A DNA stretch of 19,930 nucleotides. It comes from Streptomyces catenulae. Lineage in GTDB: Bacteria; Actinomycetota; Actinomycetes; Streptomycetales; Streptomycetaceae. Of the stretch, positions 11,311 to 17,882 are shown one piece after another. Both the position numbers and the translations under genes were made by a program. The stretch lies in NCBI RefSeq assembly GCF_000718015.1, contig NZ_JODY01000057.1, positions 1 through 19,930 of the forward strand. The letters run 5' to 3'. The notes below the pieces were generated by a model. The model made no database searches and was not told the DNA's origin. It was given only the letters and a program-made list of their open reading frames with translations. Each line of letters opens with the position of its first letter. The first letter of the stretch is position 1.

Positions 11311-11364
11311 GGGCCGCGGGCCCCGGCGCGCCCCACGCCCCCGACCGTCAGGGCCCCTGCCCCC

Positions 11365-11823
11365 TCAAGGACCGGTCCTGATCGTCTTCATCGTCAGATG
11401 GGACTCCAGGCGGCGGACGGCGGGCAGGCCGCTCAGACGGTCGGTCAGGAAGGCTTCGTAGGCGGCGTGGTCGGCGACGGCGACGCGGATGAAGTAGTCG
11501 GGGCGGCCGTACATGCGGCGGAATTCCACGACCTCTTCGAAGGACGCCACGATGGACTCGAATTCCTCGAAACTCTTGCGGTCCTGCGCGTAGATCTCGA
11601 CGTCGATCAGGACCTCCAGACCGCGTCCGACGGCCTCCGGGTCGATGACGGCGCGGTATCCGCTGATGACGCCGGACTCCTCCAGACGCTTGACCCGCCG
11701 CAGACAGGGCGGTGCGGTCAGTCCGATGCGTTTGGCCAGCTCAACGTTGGTGAGCCGCCCGTCGTGGCGCAGTTGAAAGATAATTTCGCGGTCGATCGCA
11801 TCGAGCGGTACTTCCTTGCTCAT
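11365..11823 (-). CDS. Lrp/AsnC-family transcriptional regulator
   Basis: A 152-residue protein of usual family length. The N-terminal winged helix (LDAIDREIIFQLRHDGRLTNVELAKRIGL, recognition helix SxxPCLRRVKRLEE-like at about 36-50) precedes the ligand-binding RAM domain (about 70-145). It is divergent from azlC across 62 bp. In Bacillus subtilis, AzlB, also an Lrp-type protein, represses azlCD. The same role is likely here, perhaps with a branched-chain amino acid as signal. The ATG at 11823 has no ribosome site, while TATTCT lies 6 nt upstream, so the mRNA is probably leaderless. Confidence 0.93.
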   Translation of the reverse strand: MSKEVPLDAIDREIIFQLRHDGRLTNVELAKRIGLTAPPCLRRVKRLEESGVISGYRAVIDPEAVGRGLEVLIDVEIYAQDRKSFEEFESIVASFEEVVEFRRMYGRPDYFIRVAVADHAAYEAFLTDRLSGLPAVRRLESHLTMKTIRTGP

Positions 11824-11885
11824 ATCCCGAGAATACAGGGGTGATCGGCAATCATATGAGGCGGAAGTTTTTCTAAAATTTCGCC
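11824..11885. promoter_or_regulatory. Divergent lrp/azlC promoter region, probably leaderless both ways
   Basis: This 62-bp gap is unusually AT-rich for the window. Rightward, TAAAAT (11874-11879) lies 6 nt before the azlC ATG. Leftward, TATTCT (11835-11830) lies 6 nt before the regulator ATG. Both -10 hexamers would place transcription starts at the A of the start codon. Neither gene has a Shine-Dalgarno site. No good -35 was seen. The central CATATG (11853-11858) lies within an ATCATATGAG near-palindrome that could be part of a regulator site. Confidence 0.55.
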
Positions 11886-12635
11886 ATGGAAATACCCCAG
11901 GCCGTCACCGGGGCGCCACCCCGGCCCGTACCCGTACCGCCGCCCCCGAGGACCTCCCAGGCACGCGCGGCGTTCAAGGATTCGGCGGGTGCCGGTCTGG
12001 CGTTCATCCCGCTCGGGCTCGCCTACGGGGCGCTCGTGACGCAGTCGGGTCTGGACTGGTGGTGGGCGGGGCTGTCCGCGCTGGTCGCCTTCGGCGGCTC
12101 GTTCGAGTTCCTGCTGATCGGCCTGGTCACGGTCTGCACCCCGCTCGCCTCCATCGCGGTCGCCGCGTTCATGGTGAACGTCCGCCATGTCTTCTACGCG
12201 CTCTCCTTCCCGCTGCACCGCGTGACCGGCCGCCTCGGGAAGACGTACAGCACCTTCGCCCTGTGCGACGAGGCGTTCGCGCTGACCTCCGGGGAGCGCG
12301 CCCGCTCCTGGCCCGGCCCGCGCATCCTGTGGTTGCAGTTCTCGCTGCACCTGTACTGGGCGGCCAGTTCGGTGGCCGGGGCGCTGCTCGGCTCGCTCAT
12401 CCCGGCGGGCGTCACCGGTCTGGACTTCGCCCTCACCGCGATGTTCACCGTCCTCGCGCTGGACGCGGTCCGGGACCTGCGCGGCGATCTGCCCACGCCG
12501 GTGATCGCCCTGCTCAGCGCGGTGGTCGCCCGGCTCCTCTTCCCGGAGGAGATGCTGCCGGTCGCCTTCGCGCTGTTCACCGCCGCCCTGCTGGCCCGTC
12601 ACTTCGTCACCGGGCGGAGGGCCGTCCGTGCCTGA
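11886..12635 (+). CDS. azlC: AzlC-family branched-chain amino-acid exporter, large subunit
   Basis: A 249-residue integral membrane protein. The AzlC signature region AAFKDSAGAGLAFIPLGLAYGALVTQSG is followed by several hydrophobic segments, with a conserved VNVRHVFYALSFPLH. AzlC with AzlD forms an exporter for branched-chain amino acids and analogues in the cytoplasmic membrane. The first 30 residues are Pro-rich and extend beyond the usual family start. The ATG at 11886 is supported by the -10 hexamer 6 nt upstream. The stop overlaps azlD by 8 bp, so the two subunits are coupled. Confidence 0.93.
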   Translation: MEIPQAVTGAPPRPVPVPPPPRTSQARAAFKDSAGAGLAFIPLGLAYGALVTQSGLDWWWAGLSALVAFGGSFEFLLIGLVTVCTPLASIAVAAFMVNVRHVFYALSFPLHRVTGRLGKTYSTFALCDEAFALTSGERARSWPGPRILWLQFSLHLYWAASSVAGALLGSLIPAGVTGLDFALTAMFTVLALDAVRDLRGDLPTPVIALLSAVVARLLFPEEMLPVAFALFTAALLARHFVTGRRAVRA

Positions 12636-12957
12636 TACGCGCTACGCCGTCGCCGCCGTCCTCGTCACCGCGGCGGTCACCTGGGGCCTGCGGGCCCTGC
12701 CGTTCGCCGCCCTCACCCCGCTGCGCGCCAGCGGTACGGTCCGGTTCCTCAGCACCCGGATGCCGGCCGGGGTCATGCTGATCCTGCTGGTCTACTGCCT
12801 GCGCGACGTCCCCGTCACCCACACCCGCGCGCTGGCCCCGCTGACCGCGCTCGCCGTCACCGTCGGCCTGCATCTGTGGCGCCGCAACGCCCTGCTGAGC
12901 ATCCTCGCCGGAACCGCCGTCCACACGCTGCTGGCGAGTCTGGTCTTCACGGGCTGA
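12628..12957 (+). CDS. azlD: AzlD-family branched-chain amino-acid exporter, small subunit
   Basis: A 109-residue protein with about four hydrophobic segments. The family-typical N-terminal region VTAAVTWGLRALPFAALTPLR is followed by a second segment (MPAGVMLILLVYCLRDV) and a WRRNALLSILAGTAVHTLL end. It starts at GTG 12628, with GGAGGG 6 nt upstream inside azlC, and overlaps azlC by 8 bp. It acts with AzlC. Two strong hairpins follow. Confidence 0.92.
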   Translation: MPDTRYAVAAVLVTAAVTWGLRALPFAALTPLRASGTVRFLSTRMPAGVMLILLVYCLRDVPVTHTRALAPLTALAVTVGLHLWRRNALLSILAGTAVHTLLASLVFTG

Positions 12958-12979
12958 GGTCCGGCGGACGGGCGGGGCC

Positions 12980-13012
12980 GGGTGTCCCTTACGGGATCCG
13001 TAGGGGACACCC
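12980..13012 (+). terminator. 15-bp-stem hairpin after azlD
   Basis: GGGTGTCCCTTACGG (12980-12994) pairs with CCGTAGGGGACACCC (12998-13012), with one G-U type pair and a GAT loop. It lies between the convergent azlD and LCP genes and can serve both directions. Confidence 0.8.
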
Positions 13013-13014
13013 AC

Positions 13015-13042
13015 GATCCGTAAGGGACGTCCCCTACGGATC
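13015..13042 (-). terminator. 28-bp near-perfect palindrome before the LCP gene end
   Basis: GATCCGTAAGGGAC (13015-13028) pairs with GTCCCCTACGGATC (13029-13042) with one mismatch and no spacer bases. It sits 5 bp past the stop of the leftward LCP gene. Its arms resemble those of the neighbouring hairpin, so alternative pairings between the two are possible. Confidence 0.7.
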
Positions 13043-13047
13043 CCGCG

Positions 13048-14601
13048 TCACCCGTCCCCGTCAGCCGGGAAGTCCGCGCCGACCGTCAGTGTGATCTCGC
13101 CCGGTACCGCGTCCGCCGCCTCCCGGGGCGTGAGGTGGCCGGGGAGGCGGGCGGCCAGGACCTCGGCCTGGGCGCGTAGTCCGGCCGGGTAGGCGAGCGA
13201 GGTGGGGCCCGGGGTGGGGGCGTTGCCGGTGGTGGTGACGGTGAAGCCGAGGGCGCGCAGTTCGGTGGCGGCGGTGGCGGCGCGGCCGGGGGTCCCGGTG
13301 CCGTTGAGGACGCGGACCCGGACGGAGGCGGCGGTGACGGGGTGGGCGGCGGCCGCGGTCAGCCGTCGCTTGGCGGCCGCGTCGATCTCCCGGTCGTGCG
13401 CGAGATCGCTGAAGACGTCGCCTGCCTGCGGGTACTGCCAGACGACGTTGGCGCGGTCGGTGGGGACGTCCGCCTCGCGCGGATAGTTCGGCACGGTGAG
13501 GAAGGTGAGCCGGTCGGCGGGGATGTCCTTGAGCGTGGCGGCGAGATCGTAGAGCGGTTTGATCCCGGCCAGGTCGTTGTCGGTGGTGAGCGACTTGGTG
13601 GCGGAGTCGAGGAAGTCGTAGAGCGAGCCGGGGCTGGTCAGCTGGGCGCGGGCCTTGGTGCCGAGCGCCTTCAGGAACTCCTGCTGACGGCCGATACGGC
13701 CCAGGTCGGAGCCGTCGCCGACGCTGTAACGGGTGCGGACGTAGCCGAGCGCCTGCTCGTCGCGGACGTTCTGGCAGCCCGCCGGGAGGTCGAGGTGGGC
13801 CTTGACGTCGTGGATGGCGTGCTCGGGGCAGACCTCTATGCCGCCCAGGGCGTTGACCATCCCCTTGAAGCCCTGGAAGTCGAGCGAGGCGAAGTGGTCG
13901 ATGCGCAGCCCGGTGGCGGTCTCGACCGTCTTGATCGTGCAGCTGGCGGCCTTGCCGATGTCGCCGCCGTCCCCGCCGATCGAGAACGCCTCGTTGATCT
14001 TGAAATGGTGCGGGGCCGACCGGCTGCCGTTGCCCCGTACACAGGAGGGGATGCGCACCCAGGAGTCGCGCGGGAAGGAGAGCGCGGTCGCCCAGTGCCG
14101 GTCGGCGGAGAGGTGCAGCACCATCAGCGTGTCCGACTGCATGGTCGTCAGGCCCTTGCCGTACTTGGCGTTGGAGCCCGCGCGGCTGTCGGAGCCGACC
14201 ACGAGGATGTTCTTCGAGCCGGGGCTGAGGTTGGCGGGCCGGTCGCCGAGCCCGTCGTCGATGTCGGTGCCGCGGATGTTGGCGTCCAGGTGCTGGTAGA
14301 TCCAGGCGCCCGCGCCGGTGGTGCCGAGCAGCACCGCGGCGAGGACGGCACCGGCCCAGACGACGATGCGGCCGCGGCGGGTCATCCGGAGCTTCCCGGG
14401 CGGTGCGGCCGGACGGCCCGGCGCGCCCGCGGCGACGGCCGCCGGGCGGGGGCGGGCCCCGGGAGCGGGACGGCGCGCGGCCGCCGGTTCGCGCCGGGGG
14501 CCGGGAACGCCGCGGGCCGCGCGGCCGGGCGGGGCGTCCCGGCGCGCGGCGGCGCCTGACCGGAGGGGCCCGCCGCCCCGGGAACTCTGCCTGTCGTGCA
14601 C
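13048..14601 (-). CDS. LCP-family (LytR-CpsA-Psr) cell-wall glycopolymer ligase
   Basis: A 517-residue membrane-anchored protein. An Arg/Pro/Ala-rich cytoplasmic N-terminus of about 75 residues precedes one membrane segment (about 79-98). The LCP domain follows: NILVVGSDSRAG, QSDTLMVLHLSADRHWATALSFPRDSWV, KINEAFSIGG, IDHFASLDFQGFKGMVNALGGIEVC, GYVRTRY and DLGRIGRQQEFL. It holds the conserved Arg and Asp residues that bind the polyprenyl pyrophosphate. A LytR C-terminal domain ends the protein (SVRVRVLNGTGTPGRAATAATELRALGF). LCP enzymes attach secondary polymers to peptidoglycan. The start is GTG 14601 with GAGAGGGG upstream. An open frame extending to 15225 overlaps other features and is not used. 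Confidence 0.92.
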   Translation of the reverse strand: MHDRQSSRGGGPLRSGAAARRDAPPGRAARGVPGPRREPAAARRPAPGARPRPAAVAAGAPGRPAAPPGKLRMTRRGRIVVWAGAVLAAVLLGTTGAGAWIYQHLDANIRGTDIDDGLGDRPANLSPGSKNILVVGSDSRAGSNAKYGKGLTTMQSDTLMVLHLSADRHWATALSFPRDSWVRIPSCVRGNGSRSAPHHFKINEAFSIGGDGGDIGKAASCTIKTVETATGLRIDHFASLDFQGFKGMVNALGGIEVCPEHAIHDVKAHLDLPAGCQNVRDEQALGYVRTRYSVGDGSDLGRIGRQQEFLKALGTKARAQLTSPGSLYDFLDSATKSLTTDNDLAGIKPLYDLAATLKDIPADRLTFLTVPNYPREADVPTDRANVVWQYPQAGDVFSDLAHDREIDAAAKRRLTAAAAHPVTAASVRVRVLNGTGTPGRAATAATELRALGFTVTTTGNAPTPGPTSLAYPAGLRAQAEVLAARLPGHLTPREAADAVPGEITLTVGADFPADGDG

Positions 14602-14878
14602 GCCGTTGGCCCCTCTCGCTCTGCGGATGCTACGTCGGGGAGCGCGGTACGGGGAGCCGTCCCGGACAACGCGCACGGTGGCGGGGGGGCCGGATACGGC
14701 GGTCGGGCCGGTCCGGGCGGCGGGCCCGGCGGGGCGGGCGCGGGCGCGACGGCGCGCACCGGGGCGGGTGCGCGGCCCGGACACACCCCGGTGGCCGTCG
14801 GGAGCAGCGGCGCGCGGGGGGCGCGCGGAGCGGGGTGCGCACGCCCCGGGTGCGGGGGTGCCGCCCGGTGCCGTCGGG
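14602..14878. other. Intergenic leader of the LCP gene
   Basis: This 277-bp, extremely GC-rich stretch separates the LCP gene from the 82-residue protein gene, both leftward. No gene, clear promoter or strong terminator is supported. Short frames here have shadow composition. Confidence 0.5.
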
Positions 14879-15127
14879 TCAGATCCCGGAGCTGGGGAGC
14901 AGGTGGATGGTGTCCGGGTCGTACCGGAACCACCGGGGCGGTCGGCCGCCGGGGGTGGTGCGCATCCGGCACCACTGGGCGCCGTTCTCGTCCGTCCACC
15001 ATGCGGTGATCCGGCCCACCGCCCAGTGTCCGTCCGGGAAGTGGACCTCGACGGGCTGGTAGACCCATCGCACCTCCGCGTCCGGGGGCGGGCAGTCCCA
15101 GCTCGGGAGTGAGCACCTCGTCGCCAT
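14879..15127 (-). CDS. 82-residue protein of unknown function under a BlaI-type dyad
   Basis: A small soluble protein rich in Trp, Pro and charged residues, with no signal peptide or membrane segment. The sequence EVRWVYQPVEVHFPDGHWAV, then GRITAWWTDENGAQWCRMRT and RWFRYDPDTIHLLP, suggests a small beta-barrel (SH3-like) fold, by pattern only. The start is ATG 15127, chosen because GGAGGGG lies just upstream. An ATG six codons earlier would place that ribosome site inside the frame. A TCTACA-N4-TGTAGA dyad lies 57 bp upstream in the promoter position, shared with terD and terB. The function was not recognised. Confidence 0.8.
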   Translation of the reverse strand: MATRCSLPSWDCPPPDAEVRWVYQPVEVHFPDGHWAVGRITAWWTDENGAQWCRMRTTPGGRPPRWFRYDPDTIHLLPSSGI

Positions 15128-15183
15128 CTCCCCCTCCGAAAACACCCGTTACCGCCATGTGGAGAGCCAGCGTACCGGCAATA

Positions 15184-15199
15184 TCTACAGTGTTGTAGA
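15184..15199 (-). promoter_or_regulatory. BlaI/MecI-type operator candidate (site 2)
   Basis: TCTACAGTGTTGTAGA is a 6-4-6 dyad 57 bp upstream of the 82-residue protein gene. Read in the direction of that gene it is TCTACAACACTGTAGATATT, matching the consensus shared with the other two sites. The right arm contains TAGATA, a possible -10. Confidence 0.7.
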
Positions 15200-15244
15200 A
15201 CTTCATGGGAGCCGGTACGGAGCACTGCCGCCGGACCCGGTACG

Positions 15245-15270
15245 CCGGGGCGGGGCGGGCCGCGCCCCGG
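15245..15270 (-). terminator. GC-rich hairpin after the SDR gene
   Basis: CCGGGGCG (15245-15252) pairs with CGCCCCGG (15263-15270) around a 10-nt loop, 55 bp beyond the stop of the leftward reductase gene. It is upstream of the operator and gene at 15127. The stem is short, so support is moderate. Confidence 0.45.
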
Positions 15271-15324
15271 AGCCGCCGTCAGAGCGGTGGATGCGCCTGT
15301 GACCTGCCGCTTTCGGGGAAAGGA

Positions 15325-15945
15325 TCATTCCGCCCGGCGCAGGAAGGTGCGGGCGCCGCGGAGCCTGGTGCGGACCGTGCGCCGCGTCCGGGTGCTGTCC
15401 AGACGGACGTCCAGCGGCCCCGGGGGACCGACGTCGGCGCGGCGACCGGCCGGGAGCGCGGCGGGGTCCAGCCCCTCGCGCCCGGCGATCAGAACGCCCA
15501 ACTCGTGACGGCTGACGGCATCCGGGGCGCACCCCCGGATCGCCGTCTCCGCCGCCGCCTTCGCCGCCCCGTAGGGGGTGAGCGGGTCCGGCGGCGCCGA
15601 CTCGTCGTAGTGGACGGCGGCACCGGAGAAGACGGCGTCACTGGAGACGTGCACCAGCCGGGCGCCGTACCGGGTGACCGCCCGCGCCAGGCGGATCGCC
15701 CCGTCGGCGGTGACCGCCCGGTCGCCCCGCCGGTACGCCGCGTTGAGGACGGCGTCCGGCCGGGTCTCCCCGAGCATCCGCGTGATCTCCTCGCCGCGGC
15801 GGAGGTCCAGGGGCGCCCGGCGGACACCGGGGAGGTCACCGGCGCGGGTCGCGAAGGTCGCCGTCACGGTGTGTCCGGCCGCCCGCGCCTGCCGGGCCGC
15901 CTCACGCCCCAGGAAGCCGCTGCCGCCCACGATCAGAAGGTCCAT
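15325..15945 (-). CDS. SDR/RmlD-like sugar-nucleotide reductase, apparently internally deleted
   Basis: A 206-residue protein with a Rossmann start (GGSGFLG at 7-13), VSSDAVFSG at 100-108, and the catalytic YGAAK (Tyr125, Lys129) of extended SDR enzymes. It resembles dTDP-4-dehydrorhamnose reductase-like proteins, which usually have about 270-290 residues. The sequence passes directly from AAAETAIRGCAPDAV (131-144) to SRHELGVLIAGREGLDP, which in this family belongs near the C-terminus. Roughly 65-75 residues that normally follow the helix after YxxxK, forming much of the substrate side, appear to be missing in frame. A perfect tandem heptamer (TGACGGC twice, 15506-15519) sits at the junction. 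The protein may be inactive. The start at ATG 15945 lacks a strong ribosome site. The gene lies 57 bp downstream of the M56 gene. Confidence 0.78.
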   Translation of the reverse strand: MDLLIVGGSGFLGREAARQARAAGHTVTATFATRAGDLPGVRRAPLDLRRGEEITRMLGETRPDAVLNAAYRRGDRAVTADGAIRLARAVTRYGARLVHVSSDAVFSGAAVHYDESAPPDPLTPYGAAKAAAETAIRGCAPDAVSRHELGVLIAGREGLDPAALPAGRRADVGPPGPLDVRLDSTRTRRTVRTRLRGARTFLRRAE

Positions 15946-16002
15946 GACCGGCCACGGTAGGCCCCGGGGAAGCGGCTTCCCAGGGCGCGCGGGCCGCCGC
16001 GC

Positions 16003-16971
16003 TCACAGCGGTGTCGCGGCCTTGAGGATGAGGACGAGGGCGATCGTGGAGTTCAACGAGGCGAGGGCCGAGGTGGCGGTACCGGCGGCGGCGACGAGGG
16101 CGGCGAGGCCGGTCGGGGTCAGGGCGTGCGGCCAGCTGCGGGTCGGCGGTACCGGCGCGAGCAGCGCCGCCACCCGGCGCGGCACCGGGCCGGTCTCCGC
16201 GGCGGCGAAGTGCGCCAGCTCCGGATAGGGGGCGCCCGCCCGGCCCACGAGCGCCGCCTTGCCGACCGCGTGCGCCGTCACCCGGCGGTCGCCGACGGCG
16301 CGGGCGGCCTCCTCGTCGGCCCACCGCTCCGTCGCGTACGCCGCCGCCGAACGCAGCGGCAGCAGCAGCGGGTTGAGGCATCCGGCCAGTCGGACGGCCA
16401 GCAGATGGCGGTGGTGGTGGCAGTCCAGATGGGCCCGCTCGTGGGCGAACAGGGCCCGCCGCTCGGCGCCGTCCAGGCTGTCCAGCATCCCCTGCGACAC
16501 CACGACCCGCCCGGAGCGCGCGGCCCGCCCCGGACGCCCCGGGGTGCCCGGCACGGCGTACGCGTACGGCGTCGCGTCCGGGAGGACGGCCGGGTCGTGG
16601 CCCGGGGGCAGCGCGGCGAGCGCGTCGTGGGCGCGCGCCCGGATGCGGCGGTGGCGGCGCAGCGCCCCGACGCACGCCACGCCCGCGGCGGCGAGCGCGA
16701 CGATGGCGGCGGTCCCGGCGATCTCCGCCAGGGGCACCGCGGCGCGCACCTCCGGGTCGGACCAGCCGTCGGGCAGCGGGTTGCCGGGCAACTGTGCGGT
16801 CCCGACGACCATCAGCAGGCCCAGGCAGAGCGTGCTGCACACGGCGAGGACGGTGGAGAGCAGGGTCAGCAGACGGGTGGAGGCGCGGGGGTGGAGGTGC
16901 TGACCGGCGAGTTTGGCGATCGGCAGCGCGGTGAGCGGCAGGACCAGCGGGAGGAAGACGAAGAACCCCAC
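16003..16971 (-). CDS. M56-family (BlaR1/MecR1-type) membrane zinc metallopeptidase
   Basis: A 322-residue integral membrane protein. Hydrophobic segments lie at about 1-21, 35-58, 82-105 and near the C-terminus (about 286-318). The zinc motif HERAH is at 177-181, with the downstream ERWADEEAA supplying the third ligand. The C-terminal penicillin-binding sensor domain of BlaR1/MecR1 is absent, as in many actinobacterial members, so the signal it senses is unknown. It starts at GTG 16971, only 3 nt after the stop of the BlaI-type gene, so the pair is translationally coupled. By analogy with BlaR1-BlaI, its proteolysis, direct or indirect, should inactivate the repressor. Confidence 0.92.
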   Translation of the reverse strand: MGFFVFLPLVLPLTALPIAKLAGQHLHPRASTRLLTLLSTVLAVCSTLCLGLLMVVGTAQLPGNPLPDGWSDPEVRAAVPLAEIAGTAAIVALAAAGVACVGALRRHRRIRARAHDALAALPPGHDPAVLPDATPYAYAVPGTPGRPGRAARSGRVVVSQGMLDSLDGAERRALFAHERAHLDCHHHRHLLAVRLAGCLNPLLLPLRSAAAYATERWADEEAARAVGDRRVTAHAVGKAALVGRAGAPYPELAHFAAAETGPVPRRVAALLAPVPPTRSWPHALTPTGLAALVAAAGTATSALASLNSTIALVLILKAATPL

Positions 16972-16974
16972 GGG

Positions 16975-17463
16975 TCAGTCCCCGTCGGGCGCCGGGCCAC
17001 CGGGGGCGGCGCCGTCCAGCAGGGCGCGCAGCACCTGTTCGTCATGGGCGGAGAGCGCCGAGACGAAGCTGGTCAGGACGGCGTCCCGGTCCGGTTCGCC
17101 GTCCAGGACCCGGCGCATCCGCAGCGCCGCGAGCCCGGCTTCGTCGGCGGCGGGCGTCCAGAGGTAGGCGCGGCCGGACCGCTCCCGGGTGACGGCCTTC
17201 TTGGCGTGCAACCGGGACAGGATGGTCATCACCGTTGTGTACGCGAGGTCGCCGCCGAGTCGTTCCTGCACCCAGGCGGCGGAGACCGGTTCCGGCGCGT
17301 GGTGCAGCGCGGTCAGGACCTGCGCCTCCAACTCGCCCTGCCCACGGCGGCGGGCGCGCTCCGGGCCGCCCGCGCGGTAGCCGCCGGGGGCGCCCGCGGG
17401 ACCCCCGGTTCCGCCGTGTCCGGAGGGCGCGCCGAGCGCTCTTCCGAAGGGTTTCCCGCCCAT
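16975..17463 (-). CDS. BlaI/MecI/CopY-family transcriptional repressor
   Basis: A 162-residue protein. A Gly/Pro-rich N-terminal extension of about 38 residues precedes the winged-helix domain (GELEAQVLTALHHAPEPVSAAWVQERLGG, recognition helix region LAYTTVMTILSRLHAKKAVTRE at 73-94). A C-terminal dimerisation part follows (LTSFVSALSAHDEQVLRALLD). ATG 17463 is chosen because GGGAGG lies 7 nt upstream. The ATG at 17514 has no ribosome site. No TACA-type dyad is seen right next to its own start. The nearest is at 17681, in the gap shared with terD. It probably represses genes carrying the 16-bp dyad. Confidence 0.93.
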   Translation of the reverse strand: MGGKPFGRALGAPSGHGGTGGPAGAPGGYRAGGPERARRRGQGELEAQVLTALHHAPEPVSAAWVQERLGGDLAYTTVMTILSRLHAKKAVTRERSGRAYLWTPAADEAGLAALRMRRVLDGEPDRDAVLTSFVSALSAHDEQVLRALLDGAAPGGPAPDGD

Positions 17464-17882
17464 GCCGTCGCCTCCCGCCGTGCCGGGCGTCCCGGGGCCG
17501 GGACGTCGGGGCATCTTACGACCGCGGTCGCGGTCCGTACCGCGCGGCCGGATTCCGCCGCCCGCCCCGGGGAACGGGCCCCGGAGCGGCCCCTACGGGA
17601 CGCCCTGTGGGGGATGACCCGTAGGGAACGCGCCGTGGGGAAGAGCCCGTACGGGACGGTGTCGACGGGCCGCGCCAACTTCTACAGTCCTGTAGATTTT
17701 AGCTCCGTGCGCCGCAGCTGTCCTGTCCGTCGGCCCGGGTGCCGGCGGAGCGGCGCCGTGTCCACCTCATAGCCCTCATAGCTCTGAACCCGATACGCCG
17801 GACCGTGCGCGGCGCCCCGCGCAACCGGGCGCCGAGTGCGTCCGGCCCGTACGCGGACCGGCACATCACCTGGAGGTACACC
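17464..17882. other. Divergent blaI/terD intergenic region
   Basis: No gene is supported in these 419 bases. The region holds a CGACCGCGGTCG palindrome (17520-17531) and a CCCTACGGG/CCCGTAGGG inverted repeat (17591-17599 and 17618-17626). It also holds the BlaI-type dyad (17681-17696) and a 9-bp perfect tandem repeat CCTCATAGC (17765-17782). The terD ribosome site TGGAGG lies at the end. An open frame running into terD from 17739 has no ribosome site. Confidence 0.6.
17681..17696 (+). promoter_or_regulatory. BlaI/MecI-type operator candidate (site 1)
   Basis: TCTACAGTCCTGTAGA is a perfect 7-2-7 palindrome in the blaI/terD gap, 187 bp before terD and 218 bp before blaI. It is followed in the terD direction by TTTTA, as at site 3. 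The right arm holds TAGATT, a possible -10, so a bound repressor would cover the promoter. Confidence 0.75.

Noticed and set aside
11368..11379. AGGACCGGTCCT palindrome as a terminator between the GNAT and Lrp genes
   Set aside because: It has no loop, is only 12 bp, and lies inside the coding end of the regulator gene.
13048..15225. A 725-residue form of the LCP protein
   Set aside because: The extra N-terminal 208 codons run antisense-like through the 82-residue protein gene region with Arg/Pro-rich shadow composition. GTG 14601 has a good ribosome site and gives a normal LCP layout.
17464..17514. The longer 179-residue form of the BlaI-type protein
   Set aside because: The upstream ATG has no ribosome site, while ATG 17463 has GGGAGG at a good distance.
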